Part shown: one piece after another, positions 7,631 through 15,530 of the stretch
Layout of the letters: each line of letters opens with the position of its first letter
Numbering within the stretch: the stretch's first letter is position 1
Source: Candidatus Omnitrophota bacterium
GTDB lineage: Bacteria; Omnitrophota; Gorgyraeia; Velamenicoccales; Velamenicoccaceae
Reading direction: 5' to 3'
Assembly (NCBI GenBank): GCA_003451585.1
Contig: DMEU01000021.1
Location: forward strand, 1-36,564
DNA length: 36,564 nt
Notes under the pieces: generated by a model
Told to the model about the DNA's origin: nothing
The model's input: only the letters and a program-made list of their open reading frames with translations
Database searches by the model: none
Made by a program: the position numbers and the translations under genes

Positions 7631-8305
7631 TTAGTCGCCTTTTATCTTCTCCGGATGGTGTTTTACGACCTCAGCCTGCACCATATAGATCACATCTTCT
7701 GCGATATTCGTAGTATGGTCGCATATACGCTCCAGGAACCTGGCCACCAATAATAATTGCACCGCCCTTGGGGCAGTTGAACAATTTTTGAGCATATAGT
7801 CTTCGACCAGTTCTTTGTGTATGAGGTTACGCAATTCATCGGCTTCGGGGTCTGATAGCAGGACTTTCTTGGCGAGCTCTATATCCCCCTTGACGAACGA
7901 ATCGATGGCCATCTTAACCATGTTCTGGGCGATAACGGTCAATTTCGGGATATCGACCAGCGGCTTTAAAAGAGGTTGGTCCGCTATTTCCTGCGTGCGC
8001 TGGGCGATATCTACGGCTATATCGGCTATCCTCTCGAGTTCCGCGTTGATCTTCATGCCGGTGGTTATAAAACGCAAGTCCCCTGCCAAGGGCTGATACC
8101 GGGCGATGAGGTCTATGCACTTCTCGTCGATAGCCAATTCCAGGTTATCAACATTGTTATCATTGTCGATAACGCTCTGGGCCAGGGACTTATCCCTGTT
8201 CTTTAAGGCCTCAACTGACTTGTATATGGCCTCTTCGGCAAAGGTCCCCATCTTCAATATATCCTGCTTAAGCTCCTTTAGCTCTTCGTCAAAATGTCTT
8301 TCCAT
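7631..8305 (-). CDS. phoU: Phosphate transport regulator PhoU
   Basis: A 224-residue all-helical protein with two PhoU repeats: the N-terminal repeat contains the A.DE.CI.LIARYQP block, and the second holds the matching R.LERICDHTTNIAEDV signature. PhoU is a peripheral protein that relays the state of the Pst transporter to PhoR and dampens phosphate uptake. It starts 9 nt after the stop of the upstream pstB, with AAGGGGG as ribosome binding site, and is part of the pst operon. Length and sequence are ordinary for the family. Confidence 0.96.
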   Translation of the reverse strand: MERHFDEELKELKQDILKMGTFAEEAIYKSVEALKNRDKSLAQSVIDNDNNVDNLELAIDEKCIDLIARYQPLAGDLRFITTGMKINAELERIADIAVDIAQRTQEIADQPLLKPLVDIPKLTVIAQNMVKMAIDSFVKGDIELAKKVLLSDPEADELRNLIHKELVEDYMLKNCSTAPRAVQLLLVARFLERICDHTTNIAEDVIYMVQAEVVKHHPEKIKGD

Positions 8306-8314
8306 GTATCCCCC

Positions 8315-9070
8315 TTAACCGTATCGGCCTGTAATATAGTCTTCTGTGCGCTTGTCGCGAGGTGCGGTAAATATAGCCTCTGTCCTGCCGAACTCTATCA
8401 ATTCGCCTAACAGCATAAAGCCGGTATCGTCTGAAACCCGCGCCGCCTGCTGCATATTATGGGTGACTATTATTATAGTATAACTCGCCTTTAGTTCACG
8501 CATTAATTCTTCTATCCTTGCCGTGGCTTGAGGGTCTAAGGTAGAACATGGTTCGTCCATCAATAGCACATCCGGCCTTACCGCGATAAGTCTTGCTATA
8601 CAAAGCCTCTGCTTCTGCTCCAATGACAACCGCAAGGCCGGTTTGTCCAGCCTGTCTTTTAACTCATCCCACAAAAGGACGCTCTTTAAACTCTGCTCAA
8701 CCGCCTCATCCAGCTTGTCACGCTTTACCCTGCCATTATGGACCCTGACACCGAAGACGATATTCTCATATATAGACAATGGGAACGGATTAGGGCGCTG
8801 AAAGACCATACCTACTTTTTCACGCAAGGTAACCAGGTCCGTGCGCATATCGAAAATATTTGAGCCGTCTATCAGGACATCGCCTTCTATGCGCACGCCT
8901 TCGATCAAATCGTTCATCCTGTTAAAAACGCGTAACAGCGTGGATTTACCGCAGCCCGAAGGGCCGATGATGGCGGTTATCTTGTTGGCCTCAAATCCTG
9001 CATTTACGTTCTTTAAGGCATGAAAACCGCCATACCAGAGACCCAGGCCATTTGTTTGTATCTTAGGCAT
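8315..9070 (-). CDS. pstB: Phosphate ABC transporter ATP-binding protein PstB (copy A, altered signature)
   Basis: A 251-residue ATPase ending in the family hallmark TEDYITGRYG. Walker A GPSGCGKST is at 36-44, Q-loop Gln91 is intact (MVFQRPNPFP), Walker B with catalytic Glu173 (LLMDEP) and the H-switch His204 (VTHNMQQA) are intact. The ABC signature, however, is LSLEQ at 148-152 instead of LSGGQ. In an ABC dimer the signature acts on the partner's nucleotide, so copy A alone would make a poor homodimer. The second copy directly upstream has the complementary pattern of losses, pointing to a heterodimer in which copy A supplies the working ATP pocket. It couples ATP hydrolysis to phosphate import through PstC/PstA at the inner membrane. 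Confidence 0.93.
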   Translation of the reverse strand: MPKIQTNGLGLWYGGFHALKNVNAGFEANKITAIIGPSGCGKSTLLRVFNRMNDLIEGVRIEGDVLIDGSNIFDMRTDLVTLREKVGMVFQRPNPFPLSIYENIVFGVRVHNGRVKRDKLDEAVEQSLKSVLLWDELKDRLDKPALRLSLEQKQRLCIARLIAVRPDVLLMDEPCSTLDPQATARIEELMRELKASYTIIIVTHNMQQAARVSDDTGFMLLGELIEFGRTEAIFTAPRDKRTEDYITGRYG

Positions 9071-9078
9071 GATATCCT

Positions 9079-9831
9079 TTAACCGAACTTTCCGCTGATA
9101 TAATCATCCGTGCGCTTGTCGCGCGGCACAGTGAACATCTTATCCGTCTTATCCAGCTCTATAAGCTCGCCGCTTAGGAAAAAAGCGGTCCTGTCGCCCA
9201 CCCTGGCCGCCTGCTTCACATTGTTCGTGACAAGGACGATGGTATACTTTTCTTTCAGTTTCAGCATCGCGTCCTCTACCTTTGCCGTAGATATCGGGTC
9301 AAGGCCGGAACACGGCTCATCGAAAAGGATGACCTCAGGCTCAACCGCCAAGGTCCTTGCGATACACAAGCGCTGCTGCTGGCCTCCGGACAACTTGAAG
9401 GCGGACTCACCCAGCCTGTCCTTGACCTCTTCCCACAGGTAACCGCGCTTTAACGCATCTTCTACCTTTGCGGCTATCCTGTTCTTATTTTTTTCCCCGT
9501 GCATCCTGACCCCGTAGGCAACATTCTCGAATATCGACAAAGGCAGCGGCAGAGGGAGAGCGAAGACCATGCCGATCTTGCGCCGCAATGTCTCAATGTC
9601 CATCTTGTTGATATCGGACCGACCGAACATGACCCTGCCCTTCATCCTGAAATTAATATGCAGGTCGTTTAAACGGTTGAGCATCCTCAAGAACGTGGTC
9701 TTGCCGCTGTTAGACGGCCCGATAATGCTCAATATCTCATTAGGCCGTATGTCCATGTCCACTTCTTTTAAGGCGTGGATTTGGCCGAACCATATATTCA
9801 GGCCTTTTATATCGAACGCGGCATTCACCAT
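9079..9831 (-). CDS. pstB: Phosphate ABC transporter ATP-binding protein PstB (copy B, altered Q- and H-loops)
   Basis: A 250-residue PstB paralogue ending DDYISGKFG. Walker A GPSNSGKTT (38-46), signature LSGGQ (147-151) and Walker B with Glu172 (LFDEP) are intact. The Q-loop glutamine is replaced by Ala91 (MVFALPLPLP, where the family has MVFQKPTPFP), and the switch histidine by Asn203 (VTNNVKQA for VTHNMQQA). I checked both codons in the DNA (GCT and AAC). These losses should cripple its own ATP pocket while leaving its signature able to complete the pocket of copy A. The ATG lies inside the end of pstA (7-nt overlap), and copy A follows 8 nt downstream. Confidence 0.93.
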   Translation of the reverse strand: MVNAAFDIKGLNIWFGQIHALKEVDMDIRPNEILSIIGPSNSGKTTFLRMLNRLNDLHINFRMKGRVMFGRSDINKMDIETLRRKIGMVFALPLPLPLSIFENVAYGVRMHGEKNKNRIAAKVEDALKRGYLWEEVKDRLGESAFKLSGGQQQRLCIARTLAVEPEVILFDEPCSGLDPISTAKVEDAMLKLKEKYTIVLVTNNVKQAARVGDRTAFFLSGELIELDKTDKMFTVPRDKRTDDYISGKFG

Positions 9832-10673
9832 TTCTTCTTCTTTCTGAACTGATAGCGGATGATTATTGCCACCAGGTTCATGAACAACACAAGCGCAAGC
9901 AGTACAAAGGCCGTCCCATATCTTATCTTCTCATCCACATTAGGCACCTGCGTAGAGATGACATATAGGTGATACGGCAGGGCCATCGCCTGGTCGAATA
10001 CGGACTTTGGGAGAAAAGGCAGATAAAAAGCCGCGACGGTAAAAAGGATAGGCGCGGTCTCCCCTGCCGCCCTGCCTAATCCGAGAATGGTCCCTGTCAG
10101 CACTCCGGGGATCGCGTTAGGCAGAACAATATGCCTTATCGTCTGCCACTTGCTTGCGCCCAAAGACAGGCTCACCTCGCGGAATGTATACGGCACGCTC
10201 TCAAGCGCTTCCCGCGAAGAAGTAATGATGATGGGCAGTATCATGATGCCCAGCGTCAAAGAACCCGCCAGGATAGACGCCCCTAATTTAAAAAATACTA
10301 CGAAAAGCGCCAGGCCGAAGAGGCCGTATACGACCGACGGTACTCCAGCGAGATTCACGATGGCAAGTTTAATAAGCCTGGTCAGGAAATTGTCCTTAGA
10401 GTATTCACTTAAATAAATGGCGGCTAATAAGCCTATCGGCAGGGCAAAGACTATGGCGCCGGTAACTAAATACACCGTCCCCACAATAGCAGGAAAGATA
10501 CCGCCCGCGCGCATACCCTGGCGAGGTATATCGGAAAGGAACTGCCAGCTTATGCCAGGCAGGCCTTTTTGTATGATGATTACGACTATAAGGCCGACAG
10601 GTACGACTATCAAAAGAGTAGCCAATAGCAGCAGAAAGAAAGCTATCTTTTGTGTCCTGTGAGGATTTCTCAT
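9825..10673 (-). CDS. pstA: Phosphate ABC transporter permease PstA
   Basis: A 282-residue inner-membrane permease with about six transmembrane helices and the binding-protein-dependent transport loop around residues 175-205 (SLGASKWQTIRHIVLPNAIPG), which docks onto the ATPase subunits. It forms the translocation pore with PstC. It starts 2 nt after the pstC stop and overlaps the start of the first pstB by 7 nt, showing tight translational coupling. Length is normal for the family. Confidence 0.95.
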   Translation of the reverse strand: MRNPHRTQKIAFFLLLLATLLIVVPVGLIVVIIIQKGLPGISWQFLSDIPRQGMRAGGIFPAIVGTVYLVTGAIVFALPIGLLAAIYLSEYSKDNFLTRLIKLAIVNLAGVPSVVYGLFGLALFVVFFKLGASILAGSLTLGIMILPIIITSSREALESVPYTFREVSLSLGASKWQTIRHIVLPNAIPGVLTGTILGLGRAAGETAPILFTVAAFYLPFLPKSVFDQAMALPYHLYVISTQVPNVDEKIRYGTAFVLLALVLFMNLVAIIIRYQFRKKKKW

Positions 10674-10675
10674 AT

Positions 10676-11545
10676 TTACTGCCTCTTATGCAAGAACAGA
10701 TCAGCGGTCACATTTATGGCAAAACTTATAACGAACAGGACGATACCTATGGCAAACAGAGCAAAATAATGTTCGCTGCCCACTACCGCCTCGCCCATTT
10801 CAGCGGCTATTGTAGCAGTCAAGGTCCTTACAGGCACGAGGATGCTCTGAGGTATAACAGCAGAGTTACCTGTTATCATCATAACAGCCATGGTCTCGCC
10901 TATTACCCTGCCTATCCCAAGCATCACAGCGGCAAGTATCCCGCTTGAGGCGGCCGGCAGCATAACGCGCCAGATAGTCTGCCAATGCGTAGCTCCAAGC
11001 GCGAAAGCGCCTTCCTTGTAGGTCTTAGGCACGGAGTAAAGCGCGTCCTCTGCTATAGAGACTATCGTAGGCATGGCCATAAAGGCGAGCATGATAGAAC
11101 CTGACAAAGCGGTCAAACCCGTAGGTAAATGAAAGACGTTTTTTACCATAGGCACGAGCGTCACCATGCCGATAAACCCTAAGACCACGCTTGGTATGGC
11201 GGCCAATAGCTCTATGCCGGCCTTCAATACCTCCTTGATCTTCAAAGGCGCGATCTCCGCTATATAAATAGCGCAACCCACGCCTATTGGGACAGAGATC
11301 ACTGCCGCGCCAAGGGTTACAATGGCAGACCCTAAGATCAACGGCAAAATGCCCAATTGAGGCGGCTCTGAAATAGGGTACCAGCTCTTCCCGCCCAAAA
11401 AAGAAGAAGGGCTTACGATCTTAAAAACCGCAAGCCCTTCTTTGGCAAGAAATAAAAATATCAATAAAACAAAAAATATGGAAGCTATACCGCAGATGAG
11501 TATAAGCTTCTCGATAATGAATTCTTTTACCTTGCGCACAACCAC
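10676..11545 (-). CDS. pstC: Phosphate ABC transporter permease PstC
   Basis: A 289-residue permease with about six membrane helices; the ATPase-docking loop (ALGATHWQTIWRVMLPAA) falls near residues 183-200, and GRVIGETMAV, a typical PstC block, follows. It pairs with PstA. The start is GTG at 11543-11545, with AGAGAGGTGTAAGG just upstream. A perfect 9-bp hairpin lies in the 43-nt gap after pstS, which would favour more PstS than permease. It is the second gene of the pst operon. Confidence 0.95.
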   Translation of the reverse strand: MVVRKVKEFIIEKLILICGIASIFFVLLIFLFLAKEGLAVFKIVSPSSFLGGKSWYPISEPPQLGILPLILGSAIVTLGAAVISVPIGVGCAIYIAEIAPLKIKEVLKAGIELLAAIPSVVLGFIGMVTLVPMVKNVFHLPTGLTALSGSIMLAFMAMPTIVSIAEDALYSVPKTYKEGAFALGATHWQTIWRVMLPAASSGILAAVMLGIGRVIGETMAVMMITGNSAVIPQSILVPVRTLTATIAAEMGEAVVGSEHYFALFAIGIVLFVISFAINVTADLFLHKRQ

Positions 11546-11558
11546 CCCTTACACCTCT

Positions 11559-11579
11559 CTTGCACCTCGTAGGTGCAAG
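11559..11579 (-). promoter_or_regulatory. Intercistronic hairpin between pstS and pstC
   Basis: CTTGCACCT and AGGTGCAAG form a perfect 9-bp stem with a 3-nt loop, without a following U tract. Its position after pstS suggests protection of the pstS mRNA end or partial termination, a known way to make more binding protein than membrane subunits. Confidence 0.6.
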
Positions 11580-11588
11580 CGGTTGAGT

Positions 11589-12449
11589 TTATTTAGTTAT
11601 GGGCACAAAATCTGTTTCCAAGACAATATTTTGGCCTTCCGGGCAAAGCGTGTAATCTATGAATTTCTTTACCAGCCCTTCGGGTTCACCTTTAGTATAG
11701 AGGAACATAGGCCTTGAAATAGGGTACTTCCCGCTGATAACGTTTTCAATAGTTGGCTCCACATATTCAGACGCCTCATCATTTGCAATGGCCACAGGTT
11801 TTTGCTTGGAAGAAATATAGCCCATGCCGTAATAACCGATTGCGCTTGGATTGCCCGCGATCTCATCGGCGATAGCCTGGGAGGATGAAAGCATGAGCGC
11901 GCTTGGCGCAAACTCTTCCTTGGAAGTGGGATCATTTTTTCTCAATATATGTTCCTTAAAATAGACGTGTGTGCCGGAGTTCACCTCGCGCGAAAGCAGG
12001 ACTATTTTAGCGTCTTCCCCGCCCAACTCTTTCCAATTCGTGATCTTCCCTGTAAAAATATCCGCCAGCTGGCCCACGGTCAACTTGTCCACCGGATTTG
12101 ACGGATTTACAACAACGGCAAGCCCGTCTAATCCTACCTTTATCTCATTTGGATCGATACCCCTCTGCCTGGCTAAAGCTATCTCTTTGTCCTTTATATT
12201 CCTGGAACTCATGGCTATATCACATGTGCCGGAGATGAGGCTTGAAAGCCCTGTGCCTGAACCGCCGCCCGTCACAGCCACAAAAGAACCGGCATTCTCT
12301 TCCATATATTTTTCAGCCCATGCCTGGCCGAGATTTACCATGGTATCCGAACCCTTGACCTGGATAGAATTCCTAGATGGCGCGGCAAATACGGGCACCG
12401 CAGACACAAAGTACAACAACATCAATAACAGCAACGATTTCTTCAACAC
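11589..12449 (-). CDS. pstS: Phosphate-binding protein PstS
   Basis: A periplasmic solute-binding protein of 286 residues with a cleavable signal peptide (KKSLLLLMLLYFVSAVPVFA, ending near residue 22). Phosphate-contacting blocks are recognisable: KGSDTM near the start, TGGGSGTG near residue 60, MSSRN near 82, and SREVNSGTH near 155. It belongs to the shorter PstS-like/PBP group found in many non-enteric bacteria. I prefer the GTG at 12449, or the TTG right after it, because AAAGGAGGAAAA lies just upstream; the longest reading frame begins at a TTG (12470) before this site. A good sigma-70 promoter lies at 12477-12504. First gene of the pst operon. Confidence 0.92.
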   Translation of the reverse strand: MLKKSLLLLMLLYFVSAVPVFAAPSRNSIQVKGSDTMVNLGQAWAEKYMEENAGSFVAVTGGGSGTGLSSLISGTCDIAMSSRNIKDKEIALARQRGIDPNEIKVGLDGLAVVVNPSNPVDKLTVGQLADIFTGKITNWKELGGEDAKIVLLSREVNSGTHVYFKEHILRKNDPTSKEEFAPSALMLSSSQAIADEIAGNPSAIGYYGMGYISSKQKPVAIANDEASEYVEPTIENVISGKYPISRPMFLYTKGEPEGLVKKFIDYTLCPEGQNIVLETDFVPITK

Positions 12450-12476
12450 TTTTCCTCCTTTTTTTAGCAAGTATTC

Positions 12477-12504
12477 ATTATATTCTCAACAAAAGAATTG
12501 GCAA
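12477..12504 (-). promoter_or_regulatory. Sigma-70 promoter of the pst operon
   Basis: On the minus strand TTGCCA (12499-12504), a 16-nt spacer and a consensus TATAAT (12477-12482), 27 nt before the pstS start. No half-site like those upstream of the porin (TTCAC at 11-bp period) is visible here, so Pho control of this promoter is not evident from sequence. Confidence 0.7.
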
Positions 12505-12516
12505 GAAAAAATACCC

Positions 12517-12906
12517 TTATAGGCAATATCTTACTAATTCTTCAACCTTTATCCTGATATCGTCCCTTACTTTTCTGAAAAATTCGATAGGCCTGCCTTT
12601 TGGATCCTCGATACTCCAGGCTATGTGTTGGCCGGCCGGCACAAACGGGCAGGCATCGCCGCAACCCAGACTAACGACATAATCAAAGTCCTTTTTAGGG
12701 AGCGCGTCAAAACCCTTAGACTTATGCCCTGAAATATCGACACCGGCCTCGCGCATGACCTCTATAGCCATCTCATTGACTTTACCGGAAGGCCTGGAGC
12801 CGGAACTATAGGCCTCAATGATATGCTCTCCGAGCTTACGGGCAAAACCTTCGGCCATCTGACTACGGCAGGAATTCTCGATACAAACAAACAGCACTTT
12901 TTTCAT
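12517..12906 (-). CDS. arsC: Arsenate reductase, thioredoxin-coupled type
   Basis: A 129-residue protein of the low-molecular-weight phosphatase fold. The P-loop begins with nucleophile Cys8 and reads CIENSCRS, with Arg14 and Ser15; the redox cysteines Cys82 and Cys86 (GCGDACP) and the Asp101-Pro of the acid loop match the thioredoxin-linked ArsC family. It reduces arsenate to arsenite in the cytoplasm. There is no arsenite exporter or ArsR here. Instead it lies between the porin and pstS, fitting arsenate entry by the phosphate route. It starts 12 nt after the porin stop with AGGA as ribosome binding site. A tyrosine phosphatase role is a less likely alternative because of the extra cysteine pair. 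Confidence 0.88.
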   Translation of the reverse strand: MKKVLFVCIENSCRSQMAEGFARKLGEHIIEAYSSGSRPSGKVNEMAIEVMREAGVDISGHKSKGFDALPKKDFDYVVSLGCGDACPFVPAGQHIAWSIEDPKGRPIEFFRKVRDDIRIKVEELVRYCL

Positions 12907-12918
12907 ACAATCCTAAAT

Positions 12919-14196
12919 TTAAAATTTCATGTTCCAATCAGCCTGAACGAGGGTCTCTGCAGCCTTAGAATCAATAATACTCCATGAGCGGTAAATATCC
13001 AGGCCTAAAAACGTATTCTTACTCAAACCAAAAGTTAAGACGCCCTCATGGCTCCTTATGCCTGTCTTGCCGCTATAGCGGTCTGAATCAGGCAAGATAT
13101 CTAATATAGCGTCTTTTTCAAGCACTGCATAGATATACTTGAACTGCCAATCACCAAACTTTGCCACCTTTTTAGCACCGAGGCCGAATCCAACGGCAAA
13201 ACCGTTATTTTCATCCGAAGCTTGAGTATTGTTAACATATTGGGCGAATAAAGACAAGCTCTCAACATCCTTGAATACAGAGACGTTGATGAACTCAAAC
13301 GGTTTATTTATATCGGCCTGCGCGGCCGGCTCTACTACGGTAAAATCATGCGTCAAAAGGCCGCCGAACGCGCTGTTGGTGCCGGCCTTGCCATCTAAAG
13401 ACCTACCCTTAACGTTAGAACTGATGTTATATCCAAAAGCACCTTTAACAGAAACTTTATTGTTTAATTTAGCGCTAAAACCGGGCTGAATTACATACAT
13501 CATCGGATCGTCATTCTGGGTGGCGCTGCCGCTTTCATCCAAAACAAAGATTCCGGTATTCAAGAACAGGTCCAGGTTATCGCTCACCTTCTTCTTGAGA
13601 TTAATGGAACCACCTTCGGGATTAATATCGGTATCCCAAACCAGATCAGTCGGATTCCAAAGCGGATTATTGAATTTACCTCCGATGATATCGATCCACT
13701 CATAAGGCGTGTATTTCGCATAAGCGTAATCCAACGCTATAGGCTTTTTGCTGAATCCGTCTGCCAAGGTAGCATTTGTCGAACGGGCCGCATCCGCGGA
13801 ACCATCGGATAAACCTGTTGCAAGGCCCAAACCCGCCATCAACTTATCATTAACCTTGCCTTCTACGCCCAAACGCAGGCGTATACGCGCTCTGTGCCTG
13901 TCATTAAGCGTATTATTGCTATGGTTATACTGGTAACGCAGCCTGAAGTCACCTTTGAGTTTTACATTTTTTACCCAATCAGGCAGATCCTTCTTTAACT
14001 GCTCGGCTTTCTGTTTTTCCTCTTTTTTTGTGGCTTCGTTTGTCTCAGTCCTGACTTCCTGCGCTTCAGAAGCAGTCAAAATCCCTTTATCGATCAGCTT
14101 TTGAAGCAAAACATCCACTTCGCCGGCATGCGCATTTGGTCCTGCGAAAAAACAAAATACCAACACCAGCATTATTGCGCAAAATCTTTTTTTCAT
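12919..14196 (-). CDS. Outer-membrane porin
   Basis: A 425-residue beta-barrel protein. Residues 1-25 are a signal peptide ending in NAHA before GEVD. A short helical/coiled segment (about 26-75, rich in K, E and Q) precedes the barrel, whose alternating strands start at VKLKGDFRLRYQY and which ends in the terminal Phe typical of barrels assembled by BamA. It resembles the putative-porin group with this N-terminal helix. I chose the ATG at 14196, which follows AAAGGAGG; a longer reading frame (to 14235) adds 13 residues before the signal peptide and looks wrong. A candidate Pho box lies about 75 nt upstream and phoR/phoB are next door, so a phosphate-starvation porin is likely, though selectivity cannot be read from sequence. 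Confidence 0.8.
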   Translation of the reverse strand: MKKRFCAIMLVLVFCFFAGPNAHAGEVDVLLQKLIDKGILTASEAQEVRTETNEATKKEEKQKAEQLKKDLPDWVKNVKLKGDFRLRYQYNHSNNTLNDRHRARIRLRLGVEGKVNDKLMAGLGLATGLSDGSADAARSTNATLADGFSKKPIALDYAYAKYTPYEWIDIIGGKFNNPLWNPTDLVWDTDINPEGGSINLKKKVSDNLDLFLNTGIFVLDESGSATQNDDPMMYVIQPGFSAKLNNKVSVKGAFGYNISSNVKGRSLDGKAGTNSAFGGLLTHDFTVVEPAAQADINKPFEFINVSVFKDVESLSLFAQYVNNTQASDENNGFAVGFGLGAKKVAKFGDWQFKYIYAVLEKDAILDILPDSDRYSGKTGIRSHEGVLTFGLSKNTFLGLDIYRSWSIIDSKAAETLVQADWNMKF

Positions 14197-14234
14197 CCAT
14201 CCTCCTTTTGCATGAAACCTTGTTTTGCACAACA

Positions 14235-14240
14235 AATATA
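14235..14240 (-). promoter_or_regulatory. Possible -10 of the porin promoter
   Basis: TATATT on the minus strand, about 39 nt before the porin start. The -35 region is weak (TTTGTT at 16 nt), as expected if an activator bound to the direct repeats upstream is needed. Confidence 0.35.
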
Positions 14241-14272
14241 AAACAACAAGGTGGCAAACAAAGGGCGGAATT

Positions 14273-14301
14273 GTGAACTTTACGTGAACTTAAGTGAGAC
14301 A
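14273..14301 (-). promoter_or_regulatory. Candidate Pho box upstream of the porin
   Basis: On the minus strand AAGTTCAC occurs twice exactly 11 bp apart (plus-strand GTGAACTT at 14273 and 14284), and a weaker third unit (GTGAG on the plus strand) starts at 14295, again 11 bp away. An 11-bp period of direct half-sites is the hallmark of PhoB/PhoP binding, and GTTCAC is the unit known from actinobacterial PhoP boxes. It lies between phoR and the porin. Confidence 0.55.
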
Positions 14302-14329
14302 AATGGGTCTGACCTATTTTTCTCACTTA
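14291..14329. repeat. 39-bp near-perfect inverted repeat
   Basis: The arms are centred on base 14310 with a 1-nt centre; all 19 pairs match except one mismatch (14300/14320) and one G-T pair (14305/14315). The core GGTCTGACC is palindromic. It directly follows the phoR stop, overlaps the third Pho half-site and has no U tract on either side. It could be a REP-like element or a stabilising hairpin at the phoR mRNA end. Confidence 0.6.
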
Positions 14330-14347
14330 GAAAAGATATGGGGTATG

Positions 14348-15526
14348 TTACTGGGTAGTGGTGGGAATGGTGAAGCTGAAGGTGGAACCTTTGCCTGGCT
14401 CCGACGAGACCCACACCTGGCCGTTGTGGGCGGAAACTATGTGTTTTACTATGGATAGCCCCAGGCCTGTGCCGCCGAGTTCGCGCGAGCGCGCCTTATC
14501 TACGCGGTAGAACCTTTCAAAGATGCGCGAAACATCTTCATCTGGGATACCTATGCCCGTATCGGATACACCGACCCGGACAAAATCATTATCAATGCGC
14601 GCGGAGATCTTAACAGAACCGCCTTGCGGGGTATACTTAACAGCATTATCCAAGAGGTTGAGTATAACCTGGGAAAGCCTTGATTCATCCGCCATGACCT
14701 TTGGCAGCCCTGCCGGAGCATCGACCGACACAGATATGGCTTTGCTCTTCGCCTGATTTTCAAGCACAGCTGCGATACGGCGGATCACGCCCTGTAACTC
14801 AACAGGCAAAAAAACCATCTTCATCTTGCCGGACTCTATTTTTGATAGATCTAGCAGGTCATCTATTAATTTGCTTAACCGCTCGCTGTCGTGATGTATG
14901 ATACCCACAAAATCGCGCGCGTTGGCTTTATCATCGAGCGCGCCTTCTAAAAGCGTCTCGGCGTAACCCTTAATGCTGGAAAGCGGCGTGCGCAATTCAT
15001 GGGAGACATTCGCCACAAAATCCTGCCGCAGGCGCTCAAGGCGCCTGAGCTCGGTAATATCATGGAATACAAGGATGGCTCCCTCTACGCTATCCGCCTG
15101 GACTATCGGCACTCCGTTGACCTTAAATATCTTTTCTTCCTGCCCTTGCACGGAGATCTCCCGGCTAATAACCGCCTTGCCCTGCCCTTTTAAGACCATA
15201 TCGGCCATATCACCTACAACGATGTTGCGCGTTACCTCCAGCGGCTTCCTGCCTTCCGGAGTGATATCCACAAAAAAATTCTTCCTCAAAGACGGGTTCA
15301 TAAGCACTATACCGCCCTTTTTATCCAATACCAAAACCCCTTCGGCCATGCTTGAAAGAATAGCCTCCTGCTGGGCCTGGCCGGACCCTTGAGCTTTCGT
15401 CCTCTCCGCCAGCTTAGCCTTTATGTCGGCGAGTTCGACAAAAAACCCTCTTTCCCTCTTTTTAAGGAGCCACACCTGCCACAATAAAATAAAAATAACC
15501 AGCAAAAATACCGGATATAGAGCCAT
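14348..15526 (-). CDS. phoR: PhoR-type sensor histidine kinase
   Basis: A 392-residue membrane kinase. One transmembrane helix (about 4-21) is followed by a short coiled region, a PAS domain (about 52-160), HisKA with phosphoacceptor His176 (NVSHELRTPL), and an ATPase domain with N box (NLLDNAVKYT), G1 (DTGIGIP), F box (FERFYRVDKARSR) and G2 (GGTGLGL). The FYRVDKARS text and the partner regulator support PhoR. It senses phosphate sufficiency through Pst/PhoU rather than directly, as in the E. coli model. The ATG is 4 nt after the phoB stop. It lacks a periplasmic sensor domain, as is usual for this type. Confidence 0.9.
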   Translation of the reverse strand: MALYPVFLLVIFILLWQVWLLKKRERGFFVELADIKAKLAERTKAQGSGQAQQEAILSSMAEGVLVLDKKGGIVLMNPSLRKNFFVDITPEGRKPLEVTRNIVVGDMADMVLKGQGKAVISREISVQGQEEKIFKVNGVPIVQADSVEGAILVFHDITELRRLERLRQDFVANVSHELRTPLSSIKGYAETLLEGALDDKANARDFVGIIHHDSERLSKLIDDLLDLSKIESGKMKMVFLPVELQGVIRRIAAVLENQAKSKAISVSVDAPAGLPKVMADESRLSQVILNLLDNAVKYTPQGGSVKISARIDNDFVRVGVSDTGIGIPDEDVSRIFERFYRVDKARSRELGGTGLGLSIVKHIVSAHNGQVWVSSEPGKGSTFSFTIPTTTQ

Positions 15527-15530
15527 AGCG

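Noticed and set aside
9079..9831. Copy B of PstB as a decaying pseudogene
   Set aside because: The frame is intact, and Walker A, Walker B, LSGGQ and the C-terminal hallmark are conserved; only the residues of its own pocket that would be dispensable in a heterodimer are changed.
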